From Pagrus major (taxonomy: Eukaryota; Chordata; Actinopteri; Spariformes; Sparidae), in contig NC_133220.1 in assembly GCF_040436345.1 (NCBI RefSeq), forward strand, positions 11,043,664-11,107,663: DNA of 64,000 bases, in the 5' to 3' direction. The stretch's first letter is position 1. Every line of letters begins with the position of its first letter. Positions 49,180 to 62,615 of the stretch are shown here, piece after piece. Both the position numbers and the translations under genes were made by a program. A model generated the notes under the pieces. It was not told the DNA's origin. It searched no databases and worked only from the letters and a program-made list of their open reading frames with translations.

Positions 49180-51217
49180 TGCTGAAATACTGAGATGACC
49201 CAGATGGCACGGCAGATTATAAAGTATACAAAATACATATCAATATTTTTCTTTTTCCTTTATTTTCAAGTCATACAAAGTGCCCAACCCTCGTGGCTTC
49301 ACAAGACCCCAAAAACACAGTTGCAGCGGTCAGACACTCCATTAAATTTCATTTCATTTCAAAAATGCAGGTTAATTTTGTGGCTCGGTCTTTAACAAAA
49401 TACTCCTCCCTCTCTCCTGAGCTTGGCGAACAAAATCTGCTACAATAAAGGCTCCATTCCTGACTCACAACTCAAGCTTTTATTAACCATCCTGCCAAAA
49501 GACATCAGCATAAATGGAGGACATATATTGAATATAATATAAATAAAGTTGTTGTTTTTTTCTATCTCAGTGCAGGACAGTAAATATTGGGAGTGTTAAT
49601 CTTGGGGTTAAAGACAGGCTTGTCAATACCTTCATCGATCTTGTGCTGCATTCAATTTCAAATGACTGACACTGTGCAGTCTAGTGGACGTGCATGCATA
49701 GATGTATGTTGCTTTACTCATTTTCAAGTTGCCTGGTAATTTTTCAGACGATGGCTGTTTCTTTTTCTAATCACTGTCAACACAACACAGCCACACCTGC
49801 TCGTCCGATCCCCTCCGCATAAATCTGATAAACGTTGAAATAAATGTGTCCTCTGCACAGCGAGAAAATCATGCTGCTAATAACAACCTCCCAGTAGTTG
49901 CATCTCAGTAGGCACCGGGAAGTTTTGTCTGGGTTGGTCTCCATGGCAACAAAACATAAAGTGTTTTGTAAAGAAAGAAAAAGGAGTTAAGTTGAAGAAG
50001 TTATATAATTTCCGGTCCAACTCGTGCAGGAGCGAGTCGACCAGAGACTATTTTTCCACATTCCCGCTGAGGAACGAACATGTTACATATCAGGATGAAA
50101 AGGACGCTGGCTGAGGTTTTCTTAAGCGTGTCGACCACAAGGACGCTTATCAAACACCAAAGAATCAGCTCAGTGAAGGGATGGGATATGAAGCTTTAGA
50201 CCCTGAGCCGGAGAGACACTTTCATTTAATAAAAACATTCATTATCACACCTCCAGCTCCTTCTTTGTGTCCTCTATCCAAATCACTCTCCAGTCAAAAC
50301 TTAATAGATTGAAACAAATTACATTTTAATACCTCCGGGTCGTGTCAGCGGCATTTGTGCTTGTAAACACAGACTGATGGGATGTATCAGGCCCGGGTCT
50401 GGTTCTGTTTTGATTCGCTGCAGTTTAGATGAACCTCTGACTGATACAAGGGTCAGGGATGATAATAATTGATGACTGGAGCTGCAGACGGAGTCTTCTA
50501 CAGGCGGCGAAAGTGCTTTTCCTGATTGCATTGTTCTGAGACTGAATGCATGTGTGCCTCTGTGGGCTGAACAGAGAGATAGAAAAATCCCAGCACTGGC
50601 CCTGTTATAATGTAATTCCCATGCAGATACCATCAATGTGCTCGAGCCAAGGTGTCAGACGTGATATCAAGCCTATTTTTTTATTGACACTACAGGTGAT
50701 TTATAGCCTTTGTGAACACAAGCCAAAGACATTCCCTCGATACCGACCTCGTTGTACACATCCCTATGTCCAATCTCACATGCATTCATAAATGCTTAAT
50801 AGAGTTTTTATTCCACAAGGTCCTGCGGTCCATTTTCTCCATCATTTTCTCACCCGTGCTGTTGAGCTGCCTGCTGAGGATAAAGCAGGCCTATTATGTA
50901 TCCAAACCTCTGGAGCTGAAGGCGGCTAAAGATAGACTTTTTATCGGTCTGGGAAGTTAAAAAATTACTTATTAACTCTGGCAGAAGCTTTAATTTTAAG
51001 TGACGTTACAAATGACATTGTGCGTCTGGGCTGAAGGGAGACGAGGGCATTTGATATAATAGTCCCCTCCAAAAGATCCTAACTGCATTTTTCATTCTTC
51101 AACATTGTGTCGGAGGGAAAAAAGAGGGCTGCTTTCCATCAAAAGTGACAATGCTTGGACCGCTCTTTGAGCAGTGAGGAGCAAGGCTGTTTTCAGTCTG
51201 TTCAGTCTGGCTTGCAG

Positions 51218-51251
<34 letters not shown>

Positions 51252-51400
51252 ACTGATCAATACAGGCAGAGAGAGAGGGACCAGCGTCTATCGATCGGTC
51301 ATGCATTGGCTGCCGTCCCTGCCAGCGCTGAATCATTACGCATTCACACTGTCCGCTGCCACAGCTACCATGAGTCAAGGTGAAGGCCAAGGTCATAAAT
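49180..51400. other. Intergenic upstream of kcna3, mostly unique
   Basis: No gene seen. The stretch 50550-50960 looks unique and free of repeats and would be a reasonable place to look for a conserved non-coding element. Confidence 0.35.
51219..51249. repeat. (CA)n microsatellite
   Basis: About 15 uninterrupted CA units, 170 bp before the tandem duplication at 51.4 kb. Confidence 0.9.
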
Positions 51401-51418
51401 AATGCAACAACACTTTTC

Positions 51419-51762
51419 TTGCCACTATTTGAAGCAGCCAGGCGAGAGGTTAAACGGCCGTTGTAACTGCTGATTTCTCTTTCAGTCGATAGCTTGTAAA
51501 ATACTGAAACCTTGCTGACAAATTCGATCCAATCAACCCAAGGCAATTAATAATCGCCTTCATCTATCTGTTGTCCTAATAATCAATCTCTTGCTACAAT
51601 TTCAAGCAGCCAGGCGAGGGTTTAAAGGAGTGTTGAAACTGTTAAATCCTCTTTCAGTCAATAGCTTGTAAATGAAAGAACCCTCGCAGAAAGAAATCAA
51701 TTTGATCAACTCAAGGCAATTAATAAACAACCTAATCAATCTACTGGATAATAAAAAGGCTA
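51419..51762. repeat. Tandem duplication, period about 172 bp
   Basis: Copy 1 (51419-51590) and copy 2 (51591-51762) share AAGCAGCCAGGCGAG, CTCTTTCAGTC, ATAGCTTGTAAA and CAAGGCAATTAATAA in the same order. Non-coding. Confidence 0.75.
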
Positions 51763-52139
51763 CCACGTCTCCTGCATACTGATCTATTTAGGCAAATTGC
51801 ATGTGCTAGTTGTGCACTGGCGACGTTGTTTTTAAGAGCTTCCTCTGGAGATTGTTGGGTTGATAGTGAGTGTATAAAGTGCAGGACTTTTGTATCAAAG
51901 ACTGGGGCTTGTCCAGACAGTCATCAGGATACCACTGATGTGTTCACATTTGTATGTGTATATGAACCATATTGATATTCCCACAAAACATGTCACATCA
52001 CGTTCACATTACATGTTTCTGACCTGGATATTGACCTCGGGACAAAATCAAGCCCTGTGTGGATATCGATTATATATTGTGCTGATGACACATCTGAGTT
52101 GTGTTTGTTGATCAGAGTTTGATTAAAAGTTTGGTCACT

Positions 52140-52465
52140 CTAGGAAGGAATCACCAAAGTCATTGGGAAATCATCATCATCAGTTGCCACTTCATGGCGC
52201 ACTTTGTGGCACTGAAGGAAAAATCAGAGGACCACCAAACTCAGTAGGGATCATCATCTGGGAACCATGAATGTGCATGATTTGGTAGATGCCAAGCTTT
52301 GGTACGTCACTAACTCAATGAAAGGTTTGTCTTACTAGTGGCACTAGAAGGAGACTCAGCGGTTCGCCAAAGTAATTTCTTGAGGGGACCACAAATATTA
52401 GTACCAAATTTCATGGCAATCCATCTAACAGTTGTTGAGATATTTCCGATCGACAGACCGGCAAC
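52140..52465 (+). repeat. Dispersed repeat family B
   Basis: Contains ATCACCAAAGTCATTGGGAA, GGGAACCATGAATGTGCATG, CCAAATTTCATGGCAATCC and GTTGTTGAGATATTTCCGA. These are hallmark strings of a widespread fish repeat. Non-coding. Confidence 0.55.
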
Positions 52466-52942
52466 TCTCTGCGACATGTGTGGCTAAAAAAACATGCTCT
52501 AGTTGCTATCAGCGAATAGTTGAGGTAAAACAATGAAATGTTCCAGTCTTATTGTATTCACTGTAGTAGATGAATCGTATATAAATATAATTTCTGGGTT
52601 GTATAATTGGACTAAATCGTGGCTTTATGTTTATGGGTCACAGTATTTGTTCTGTTGATACTAAGATTTTGGATTTGACATGCTGTGTGCTTCAGTAACT
52701 TTCCTCGCCAAGGAAATGTGAGCAGCTGCTGCCACAGCGATGCATAAAATAAGCGTGACACACATGGAGGGACGGCGAGGGAATTGAACTCAGAATCTCA
52801 TCAACTTCTGTGCCTTAATGTTATGGTTGTGCATCAAAAACAAACACAAACAAAAGAAAAAACACACAGACAGCACAGGCATGCCACTTAACAGCACATA
52901 CTTAGGCTGCTATATATAGTGCATAATTATGTTTGCACGTAT

Positions 52943-52964
52943 CACACACACACACACACACACA
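52943..52964. repeat. (CA)n microsatellite
   Basis: About 11 CA units. Confidence 0.85.
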
Positions 52965-53804
52965 GGGAGGCAGAGGCCAGACAACACAGACTTTCCAAGA
53001 CAACCAGTTTCTGGCAAATGTAGACAGAGACCAAAAAAAGAAAACCTTTGTACTGAAACACAAATCCCATAACTGAATAATAAATACTTCTGATTAGCAT
53101 CATCTGACCTTTAACAACACAGACAGCATCAAATATGAATTTTTATCAGGGTCCTGTCAATTCAAGGCGGGTCCAAACTGGCATTTGAGGTATAAACACG
53201 GGCGAGAGCCGCACTCTCCTCGGGGATGTGCCAGGATGTGATGCACGTATCAGGAATTACAGCGCCACATGTGACGTGGTACATGTGTAGTTGTTATTCC
53301 AAACGGCATCCCTGCAGTGAAATGTGAAGGTCGTTGGCAAGGAGGAGGGCGTATGTTGGGAAAGTATCCAGCCTCCTGGATTAGAGATCCCTGGGGAGAG
53401 CGAGATCCCCGGACCCTGCATGACATGCTGTCACAGTATTAGATTGGTGGGGCTACACGGAAAGACCCCCCTGTGCATTGGAGCATTGCTTTATGTCTGA
53501 CCTGAGAGGAGTTAGTTTCCAGGAGCAGAGAGACCACAGGAATGAACTTGGGATGTAATAGAGTCGCTTCAATTGATTGTGGAGGTTGGCCGTATATTTT
53601 GACTAAACATAGATGGGGAGGAAGAGATAGCGTTGAAGAAATCAAGAGAGGATTATAGGGCCTCTGGGATTCACTCCCGTACACGTCTTGTGTATTTGCT
53701 GTGATTTTATCTGATTGAGAATGAGAATGAGATTTAAAACCTGAATAGCAATGAGCTTTAATCACCACATCCACAAAATCTATTCAGGAATTAATGACTC
53801 GTAT

Positions 53805-54850
53805 ATAGGGATGGGACAATAAGAGATTTTATCCCGGATTGTGATAAGAAATCGAGAATTTTCATTGTTGGGATAATCATGAAAATCCTCACATGAATGA
53901 CATGAAAAAGCTCTTTGATGTAAAGCCATACATTGGTTTCCAAATTTAAAGTTTAAAGTTAAATCTAACGCGTGTAAATACTACAGATTCAAAACTAAAA
54001 AACAACGAGGAGATGAGGTTACCACCGTTGATTTGTTCTTTAATTGAGCAGGAAGACCCTATGATCAGGGCTGCAACTAAATTTGATTTTCATTATGAAT
54101 TAATATGCAGTTATTGAATACAAAGCAATAATATCATTAGTGTAACAGTGACAACACATCGCAATGTCACAAGTTTCTTGTTTTGTTCAACCAATAATCT
54201 AAAGTCAAAAAAAGTAATGCAAAACAAGTAAAAGCAACAAATTCTCACATTTGAGAAGCGGGAACAGTCAAAGATTTATCAATAATGGATAAATGACTTG
54301 AATTAATATAAAAAAAAAATATTTTAGGCTTTGTGGATCTTTAGTTTTTGAGTTCATCTGGTTGCCTTTTCAATAGTAATTGAGTGTAATTGTTCTTTTT
54401 GTACCCTTTTTTTACAGTTATGGTTACAGACTCTCTCCACCTCCCCACCGTACACTCACACATGGAAGGTAATTTATTTGCCAAAAAAAGAGAAGGCACA
54501 CAGCAAAAATAAGGTTAAAGATAGATTTGATCGCTAGCATATTCTTTTCTGCAAATTTCTATATATATATTGCTATACTGTTATCATGAATTCTTTCAAC
54601 CACGATAAATCTGACATTGTAACAGCCCTACTCCAGATGTATGAAAACATGATTGTTTGGTTCAGACCCCAACAAATGTCCCATCATCATGATTTTAATA
54701 GTCTTTTCAGTGAAAATGAAAATTGTGACGCAGAAATAATCATTCCCACTAAACATCAATCATATCAGAATCATAATATCTATCAGAATAATAGCGACAT
54801 ACTGTATTTTTTTACCGTATCATACAGCCTTAATTCTACATATTCAACCA
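53805..54850 (+). repeat. Dispersed repeat family F and related AT-rich fragments
   Basis: Begins GGGATGGGACAATAAGAGAT and includes GGTTCAGACCCCAACAAATG and TCAGTGAAAATGAAAATTGT, shared with 32.4 kb. The 96-codon open frame at 54586-54876 lies inside repeat sequence and is dismissed. Confidence 0.45.
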
Positions 54851-56414
54851 GTAACATTCATGAGTCACCGGGGTGAACTGTTTCACTGTAGCTGTGGAGG
54901 AAAAAGAAAACCAAATGTTTTTTCCTCCAACTTTTTTTCTCGAACACGACTCAGAAACAGCACCCTGTTTTATCATTTCTGCAAATTATCAGGCTCGCAC
55001 CTCCCTGCAGTAGCCGGCGCGAGAGACATCTTTGAAGTGCGAACCACAGTTTGTAAGGAGCAGATGGGCTGACTAATGTAACTCCTGACTGGTGCTGCGT
55101 GCGTCTCACTGCCAAATCTCAGTGAGAGATGGCAGAGCGGCTCATTGGGGAACGTGGCAGGCTGCAGAAGGAATCACCAGGATGGAGAGGAGCAAGAACT
55201 CATTTAAAATGGTTATCACAATAAACACCAGGCATATGCTTATTTAATTTCAGTCTTCTCGGCCGCTGTTCACTTCTCTTGTTTAGCTGACAATCTGATG
55301 TTGTCACTGAGAGCCTGGAGATGTACGAGCCTCCAAGTCTTGTCTTGTCTTGTCATGTGTTTCAGTCATTGAGAAGATATTAAGACTGTAGGATGTGTTA
55401 TACGTTAACAGAGATGAGTAAGTCTGACTGATGTCTTAGTTTAAGTCTTGGCGTTGTCAGTAATGTTGATGGTAATGCACTTACTGTGCTGGCAAACACT
55501 GTCAAACTGCCATTTATCAAGAATTATGCAGTCCAGAGTAAAATCCCCCGGAGGCACGCTGACCTTTCCAGGAAGATTCATATGAGAAGAACACACAATG
55601 TGTGTCTACTGTGAGGGATGTACACAAAGATATACATTATGTATCAAGGTCGGACCTTTTTGACAGGAGTTTTGAGTACTAAATAGAGATTTATCCACTT
55701 AAATCCTAATACTACATCTGCTTTCTGTCATGTGGCTCACAGAATAGTGTAAGAAAGACAGTTTAATTATAGTAGGCCCATTTTGTATATTAAACAATTA
55801 CAGCGATGAAACAATTAATGACTTCTAAAGTTAAAAAATAATAAAAACTAAATGTAAAATTCTTTGAAGGGGAATGTCTGCTTATGGCTAACGCAGCTAA
55901 TTAAAAACCATAGAGCCTACAGCTAAGCTAGCAGCGCTCCGAGGCTCTACTCTGAGATAAACGCTAAAACCAGCATGCAAACATTCTCATAACAATATTG
56001 CTGATGTTTAGCAGATGTGTTTTCCATGTTTACCGCCTTAGTTCAGCATTTTAGCATGGCTTAAAGGTGTCATTCATAAAATATGGCCAGAATTTTAAGG
56101 TAGTGGGGCAGCATATCACCAGAGTAACCGACAACTGCTGCTCTTTGCTAGCTCTCCTTGGCTGTAGCTAGCTATCAGTGGCTAATTAGCCGTGGAGCCT
56201 GTGGCCTTAAGAGTTTGCCTGGACTGAGACAGTGAATTCAGAAGGTGTGCGGTTATATATTCCTGTTAATAAATGTCAGGATATTTCCTTTCTTGAAATT
56301 TTGTGTCTATTTTGTTCATTTATTACACTAAACGCTAAGACTACGGGGTTAGCTGACTATCGCCTCTTGTGGTACAAAAATTGTATGTTTCTACACATTC
56401 TGTGATGTTAGTTA

Positions 56415-56720
56415 ATTACCTCTGCTGAGGAGGCTTTGGTTGGTTTGTCAGACAGATTACACAAAAACTACTGAACGGACTTCCATGAAACTTGGATTGA
56501 GGACAGAACTTGACCCAGAATAGATCCCATTAACTTTTGGTGTGATCTAGATAAAGGGACGGATCCAGGAATTACTTCTCACTTTCTTTAACTTTGTGAG
56601 ACAGGGTGTTTTTCAACATTTTCATTAATTTCTCAGGGACTATTGCATGGATCTTGATGAAGAAAATCAGGCGTATTAAGGAAGTTACTATATGATGCAG
56701 ATCCAATGTTTTAAACAATA
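56415..56720 (+). repeat. Dispersed repeat (AAACTACTGAACGGA family)
   Basis: Contains CACAAAAACTACTGAACGGA, CTTCCATGAAACTTGGATTG, AAAGGGACGGATCCAGGAAT and GGATCTTGATGAAGAAAATC. I recall this as a very widespread metazoan repeat. It directly abuts a family B copy. Confidence 0.55.
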
Positions 56721-56739
56721 TCTATCCATATCTTACAAA

Positions 56740-57075
56740 CTGCTCCTTCCTTCCTTGTCAGCACGTTAACATTGCAATCTAGCACGAAACACTAAGTACA
56801 GCTGAGGCTGGTGGAAATGTCACCAGTTTTGCAAGTGTTTGATGATAAAATAAAGTTTTTGAACAATTAGAATTTTGGCAATCGATCCAACAGTTGTGGG
56901 GACATTTAACTCAAATGTCACCCTCGTGGTGCCGCTAGAGAAAAAGTCAGAGGATCACCAAAGTCATTAGGATACATCATGTGCGACAGCGAGTGTGTGT
57001 ACACAGTGTTGTGCCAATAAATCAAATAGATGTTGAGATATTTTACTGGACGACTGGCAGACTGAAAATTCGATA
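56740..57075 (+). repeat. Dispersed repeat family B
   Basis: Contains GAGGCTGGTGGAAATGTCAC, GTCAGAGGATCACCAAAGTC and ATGTTGAGATATTTTACTGG, matching the copy at about 52.1-52.5 kb in arrangement. Non-coding. Confidence 0.5.
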
Positions 57076-57289
57076 TTGACATAAAGCAGCGCTGCCTATC
57101 AATTTGCTACAATGCCCACAATAGTTTAACTCACCCTGAGATGTGAAAGATACCAAAATCATAATGCCTCACAGCATATATTGGCAAGTCAGACATAGAT
57201 ATTTCATATATACTGCTGATTTTCATGACTTTTCTGTGCTGTTAAATATTTTGTGTTTTTATTGTTTTGTTTTCACTGAAGCACAGTCA

Positions 57290-57318
57290 GGAAGAGGAGG
57301 AGGAGGAGGAAGAGGAGA
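57290..57318. repeat. (GGA)n trinucleotide repeat
   Basis: Imperfect GGA/AGA purine run. Confidence 0.75.
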
Positions 57319-58248
57319 CAAAGAAACAAACAGCAAACTAAAGCAAGAGGTTATCATCCCTGTAGGTCCAGCTGCCCAACAATAATGTATACTATATATT
57401 TCTCCAAGTAAAACTAGTATCAGCGTGCAGACAGATGGGGGGCATCACTTTGATGGTATTTTGGCATGCTGGTGGTAACCATGACAACCCCTGTAAAAGG
57501 AGGGTATCCCGTGCCTTGATGATGTAACGGGAATTTTGCTCCCCATATTCCAGGCTGTGAAATTAACACTTTGAGATTAAATTTCACAGCATGCTGCCCA
57601 CTACACACTGCTCTCTAAACAGCTGAACCCCCACATGTAAATACACACACACACACATAGACAAACACACACTAACTAACATGCTTCTATAGACACACAC
57701 TGGTAGGAAGATATGCAAAACAGGATTAGAGATATCCTACTTACTTGGCTTTCATTTCCTGCCATAGGAGGGAAAATCTAAACCCATTGCGAAAAACATA
57801 CAGCACACATGTATGCTCGCGTGTACGCATAAATGCAAAATGATTTCAACCTACATACTTTCACGCATGGAAAGACACACACATGCAGAGCAGACACCAA
57901 CAAACCCCACGTTTCACACAAATAACAGCTGCACACAACTGTAGTTAATGAGGTGCCTGTTTTCCAGTCAAATGCTCGTCTGCAGCCTCAGGTAGAGTCT
58001 TATTATGTCCCTGCCACTTGTGATACACTGTCTGAGCATCAGCACAATGACAGGAGCATCATTAATACTCCAATTATTCCACCCTGACTTCTGCTTTAGA
58101 TTGTAGGAAGGTTGTACAGATTAGAGCGCTCTGTGGCAGAAATAAGTGTCTTGTTTTCTTTAATATTAATTAATATTGGCCTTTCAGATATATCACAGGT
58201 ATCTGTTATATGTAGTTCAATATGCAGCGATATGAAACCTTTTCTTTT

Positions 58249-58505
58249 TATGGGAGCACTACGTGTCTGGGGAAGAAATCTGAATCAGAAGAGAAAGATC
58301 CTTACTGAAAGATATTTTTTATGCCTTAACAAACTAAATAAACAAACTCTTTGTTTTCATGACGGAATAAACTGATATTGTGTTGTCTTGTAAGGTCAGT
58401 TTGTTTTTATATATTTACTTATATGTGGCGGACCCTGCCACCTTTGTAGCTTCAAACCGTGTTCTGGGGACCTTATTTTCCTCCGAGAACAGCTTGTTTA
58501 TTCAG
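58249..58505 (+). mobile_element. Family A element, copy 5
   Basis: Diverged left end GGGAGCACTACGTGTCTGG, then the family core (TATGTGGCGGACCCTGCCAC; GTTCTGGGGACCTTATTTTC). The right terminus is missing. Confidence 0.55.
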
Positions 58506-61500
58506 GTATGAACTGTTTACTGTTTCAGTGCACTGATGTCATTTTTTTAACTGTAACATATCCTGCCTCCTTTACATATCTTTGTCACAAGTGTTTGATA
58601 ACCACATTTGAGAGATCACTGCAAAAAATGTGTGTATATCAGCAGATATTGGAATTTTTTACTCTCTAATATATGTATCGGCATCAGCCCCAATTTTTGG
58701 TATTGGTAGGGCTGTAGTTGAGATAAGGGAACATGGCGGCATCCCTCAAAAAGAGACAATCACAAAGGTGTTAGACACACTCACTGATCAGCAAATCGTT
58801 TCTGGAACAGTAAAATTATGACCCAAACTGAGCGACATCATGATCAAACTCTTTACACCAAGACCCCGGTTCACCCTCAGTGTTCAATCACCACTTCCTG
58901 CTGTAGTTGTGTGTGGCCTAACCCTAATCAAAGGATCATTATTGACATTTCCAGTGCGTTCACTTTCACTATTATCTCCAAATAAAGTGGTCTAGATGAT
59001 CTGGCTCAACGGTTGAACTGTTGTTTACTACCTGTGTGATCCTCTGTCGCTATAGTGCGAGTGTGTACAAGTACAACGTAATCATTAGTGATGATTATAA
59101 ATGATGTCTGGCTAGAGCAACAATATAAATGGATCAAAGTTGCAACCAAACATAATTATCCTTTAACTCACAGAGTCTTATATCAAATCGCTAAAACATT
59201 TACACTAAAGGTAGCATTACATTTAAAAGAGTATTCAAGTGATTTAGCTTCGCACAACCATGAAGTTGGAGGACTTACAGTTCAAGAGACTAAAAAGATT
59301 GAATCAGCAGAAGCCAACATATCCAGACTTTAGTCCCAGTTCTTTTCTGTTATCATTCCTTAAAGGGCCACTGTAACTGATATTAATACAACTCTTTATT
59401 ATCTAACTGTGTAACAGCGTAAACCTGGGAAGCGTGACATTTTTTGGGACAGTTATCGTACCGTGAAAATCTCGTACAGTTGCAACCCTAATCCCAAACT
59501 AAGCGAACACTGATGACACATCTGGGGTCATTTTTTTCAATTGCATCTGCACAAAATCTATCACATCATGATTTAAAACCATGTTGCAACATACGCAGGC
59601 ATATCACATATTGTGTGATTAAAGATCGTATCCATATAAAGTTTCAACATTGGATTTATTTTCCTGTCTGAAACGATGCAACAGAAAAAATGGGGATGTA
59701 ATATGAAGTATTGATGGAAGCACGGTTTTCCAGGGTGCACAAGAGAGAATCCCGACTGTGAAAGTGCATTTGATAGACTGGTCACTGTTACAATCCACTA
59801 CATTTATGTCCGATGATTTTTATCTACACTGACTATTTCATAACTGCTGCCTATTTCCAGCTCCCTCACGAGGGTTGACAGATATGAAAACACGACCACA
59901 TATCGGTGGTGATAGCGGCAGCATCCTTACATGACTCTGTTACAGGACCATTTACCCTCCCCGGCATCAGATTGCATTGAAATATTTACCGATAGCACAG
60001 TGAGGGCCTGACTGAGGTAATGATCCAGGTCAGTGGAGATGATGAGAGAGCCTGAGCACAGCTGTGGGAAAAGACCCAGTGAAAAACACATCCTGTGTTA
60101 GCTCGCAGACATAATGTAGAAAAGAGGAGAGAGTGCTGAAGAGCATATTCAGTCAGAATAATAATTAGTATTAATTTCTGCCTGATAACAATGATATCAT
60201 ACAATATTTAAAAGATTTTTCTCTCAGAGGAAGTACAAAACGGAGGACACGTCATATATCTGCTGTATGTTCTTTACAAGGTGTTTCATCTTATTGTGTT
60301 GCATAATAAGTTCATTGGGCAGGCTGTGTGTAGCGGGCTGCCGTCCTCCATTAACCATACAGTGTAATTGTAAGGGGTTATTACCATTACCCAACCATAA
60401 CAATCAAATCCAATCATCCAACAATGAGGTATGGTTCCCCTTCATTTCTTTTTAATGTTAATGGGAGAGCAATTCATCTTTTCTCAAAATCCAAACAAAA
60501 GCAAACAAAGCAGAAAGCTTCACGAGGACAGACTTCAAAGCGTGAGTCCTCATTAGACATACTACGCCTTTGAAGAGACATCGGCAATCCTCAGCGCTAA
60601 ATCACAGATGGATCCCTGTAAAAGCCCTGTTTTTTTCCCCCGCTGGGGCTCCTATAATTATGAGCACATTAACTGAATGTATTGTTTTGGGCTGTAAATG
60701 TGAAGTATATCTGGAGCAAAGCGGTGTTGTGCGTTCATATACTATCACTGACCGATGTGATCAATAACAGCACTGGCAGTCTGCTGCTGACAGGCCGTGC
60801 ACTGCCAAAGTGTACCAATAAATCCCAGTTGAAGTCTTTGTTTATTGGCTCTATTAAGAAGCTTGGTGCTTGAACTGATTCTGGCAGCTGTGATCAAGTG
60901 TGATAGAAATGAGGCCAATTTAAGGAAATTGACTGCAATTGGCTTGTTTGTGGGTTTGGAGTATGTAGCCTTAGGGTTCACAGTTCATAGAAAACAGTTT
61001 TAACCCATGAACATCGCCCTTACATAATTTAAAGGTTGGGGAAAATAAATCATCATGAAGTATGTTCTATAGTTTTACAGTTTTCTGTGTAGGGACGTCT
61101 ATAATTTTTATGATGAATGTTAATGTTAATAATCTTTTATTATCTGGCAATTTTTCAAAGATAATTTCTTTTTATTTACTATCTAAACGGTCTAAAAATA
61201 GTGGAAAATGCCCATCAAATGTTGACCAGACATGATCATGATAGAAATGAGAGAAAAGCAGCAAATTCTTACAGAATGTTTATTAGTTTAGCTCGATAAA
61301 TTACCTAAATGTTCAATCAAAACATCATCATTTAACAGTAACAATAACAGTATCTGCTAATATTGAGTACAGACCCAACAGTACTTCTCTCTTTCCCTTC
61401 AAATTTAAAATCTTTTCACCTTTATAGTTTATGGTAACATGAGGCGAGGGATTCATGTGGAACCAAAGACTGGAACAATGACCTGCTATGACTGAATAAA

Positions 61501-61956
61501 TGTAATTAATGGCAGAAAATATGAATTTCATACTGACACTGACAAAGAAGTTGTATTTAATCTGGATTGGTCACATCTTGTCCAATACCTGATCCGCTTA
61601 ATGAGCTTAGTATGGCCATGAATACTGATACGGCGTATCGGATTTGTGCATCCCACCGCAGAAAAAGCAAATAAAACACGAGTGGAAGAGGAAGACAGCG
61701 GAGGTGAAGGATAACAGGATACAATAATCAGATAATAAGCAATAAAACATACCTAAATCCTGTACCTACTCTTGTTAGGGAGGTGCTTAAACCTACGAGA
61801 AGTTAAATTAAGTTAGCAATGACATTCAAAGTAATATTGGCAGTGAAAGGTAGTAAAACATGGATTCAGCTCTCCATTGAAGCTGCATTAGTGTTTACAC
61901 TGAGTGAAATATCCAAATCCGAGATAATGTTTTTTCTGGCTGCATCATTATTCTAG

Positions 61957-62204
61957 ATGGTAAATGGACTTGCATTTCTATAGTGCTTTTCCGGCGCTTT
62001 TCCAGAGCTCAAAGCCCTTTACAACACTTGTCACACACATATTCATACACTGATGGCAGACGCAGGGTGCCAACTGGAGCAGTTTGGGGGTTAAGTATCT
62101 CGCTCAAGGTTACTTTGATATGCAGCTGGGGGAGCCAGGGATTCGAACAAGCAACCTTCTGATTACTAGATGTCCCGCTCTACCTCCTGAGCTACAGCCG
62201 CCCC
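61957..62204 (-). mobile_element. tRNA-derived SINE
   Basis: Read on the minus strand, the element starts at 62204 with GGGGCGGCTGTAGCTCAGG and contains an A-box-like TAGCTCAGGAGG and a B-box GTTCGAATCC, i.e. a tRNA-like Pol III head. About 170 nt of body follow, ending near CAAGTCCATTTACCAT. The length (about 248 nt) and layout are those of a SINE, and I recall this sequence type from fish genomes. No clear target-site duplication was found by eye. It is not a functional tRNA, since the cloverleaf is not preserved. Confidence 0.8.
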
Positions 62205-62334
62205 AGACATAAGCACAGACCTGGTGCATACACGTTACCCTGATGCCTGTGTGAACAGGTATGTTTTATGCTGCCTTTTGGGGGCATTTACAGAAGCAGC
62301 ACACCGTTCAGGCACTGACAGAGCACTCCATGAT

Positions 62335-62615
62335 CGTGACTGATTTAGTGTTTGGTCTGTAAAACGTCAGAAAATGGTGAAAAATGTTGATCAGGTCCAA
62401 GATGATCCTCAAATGTCTTGGTTTGTCGACAGCCTAAAGATATTCAGTTTACTGTCACAGAGGAGTAAAGAAATCAGAAAATATGGAAGCTGGAAGTAAA
62501 GATTACGACTTATTTTTCTTAAAGTATGACTCAAACTGATGAGTCGATTATCAAATAGTTGACTATTTTAATAGCTGACAAGCAATTGATTTCTCACTGC
62601 AGCTCTAGACAGACA
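62335..62615. repeat. Dispersed repeat family D
   Basis: Contains CCTCAAATGTCTTGGTTTGT, AGAAATCAGAAAATATGGAA, GAGTCGATTATCAAATAGTT and ends CTGCAGCTCTAGAC, the expected terminal motif of this family. Confidence 0.5.

Larger units (their letters stand above)
57080..61956. other. Intergenic, sparse repeats
   Basis: Apart from a family A copy (58.25-58.5 kb) nothing is recognised. The segment 60260-60470 has several homeodomain-type ATTA/TAAT cores and looks unique. No gene. Confidence 0.35.

Noticed and set aside
54586-54876. 96-codon plus-strand frame
   Set aside because: Lies within dispersed repeat family F that also occurs at 32.4 kb without an open frame.
62130-62204. Possible tRNA gene on the minus strand
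   Set aside because: A and B boxes are present, but the cloverleaf and acceptor stem are not, and about 170 nt of SINE body follow. It is a SINE head.
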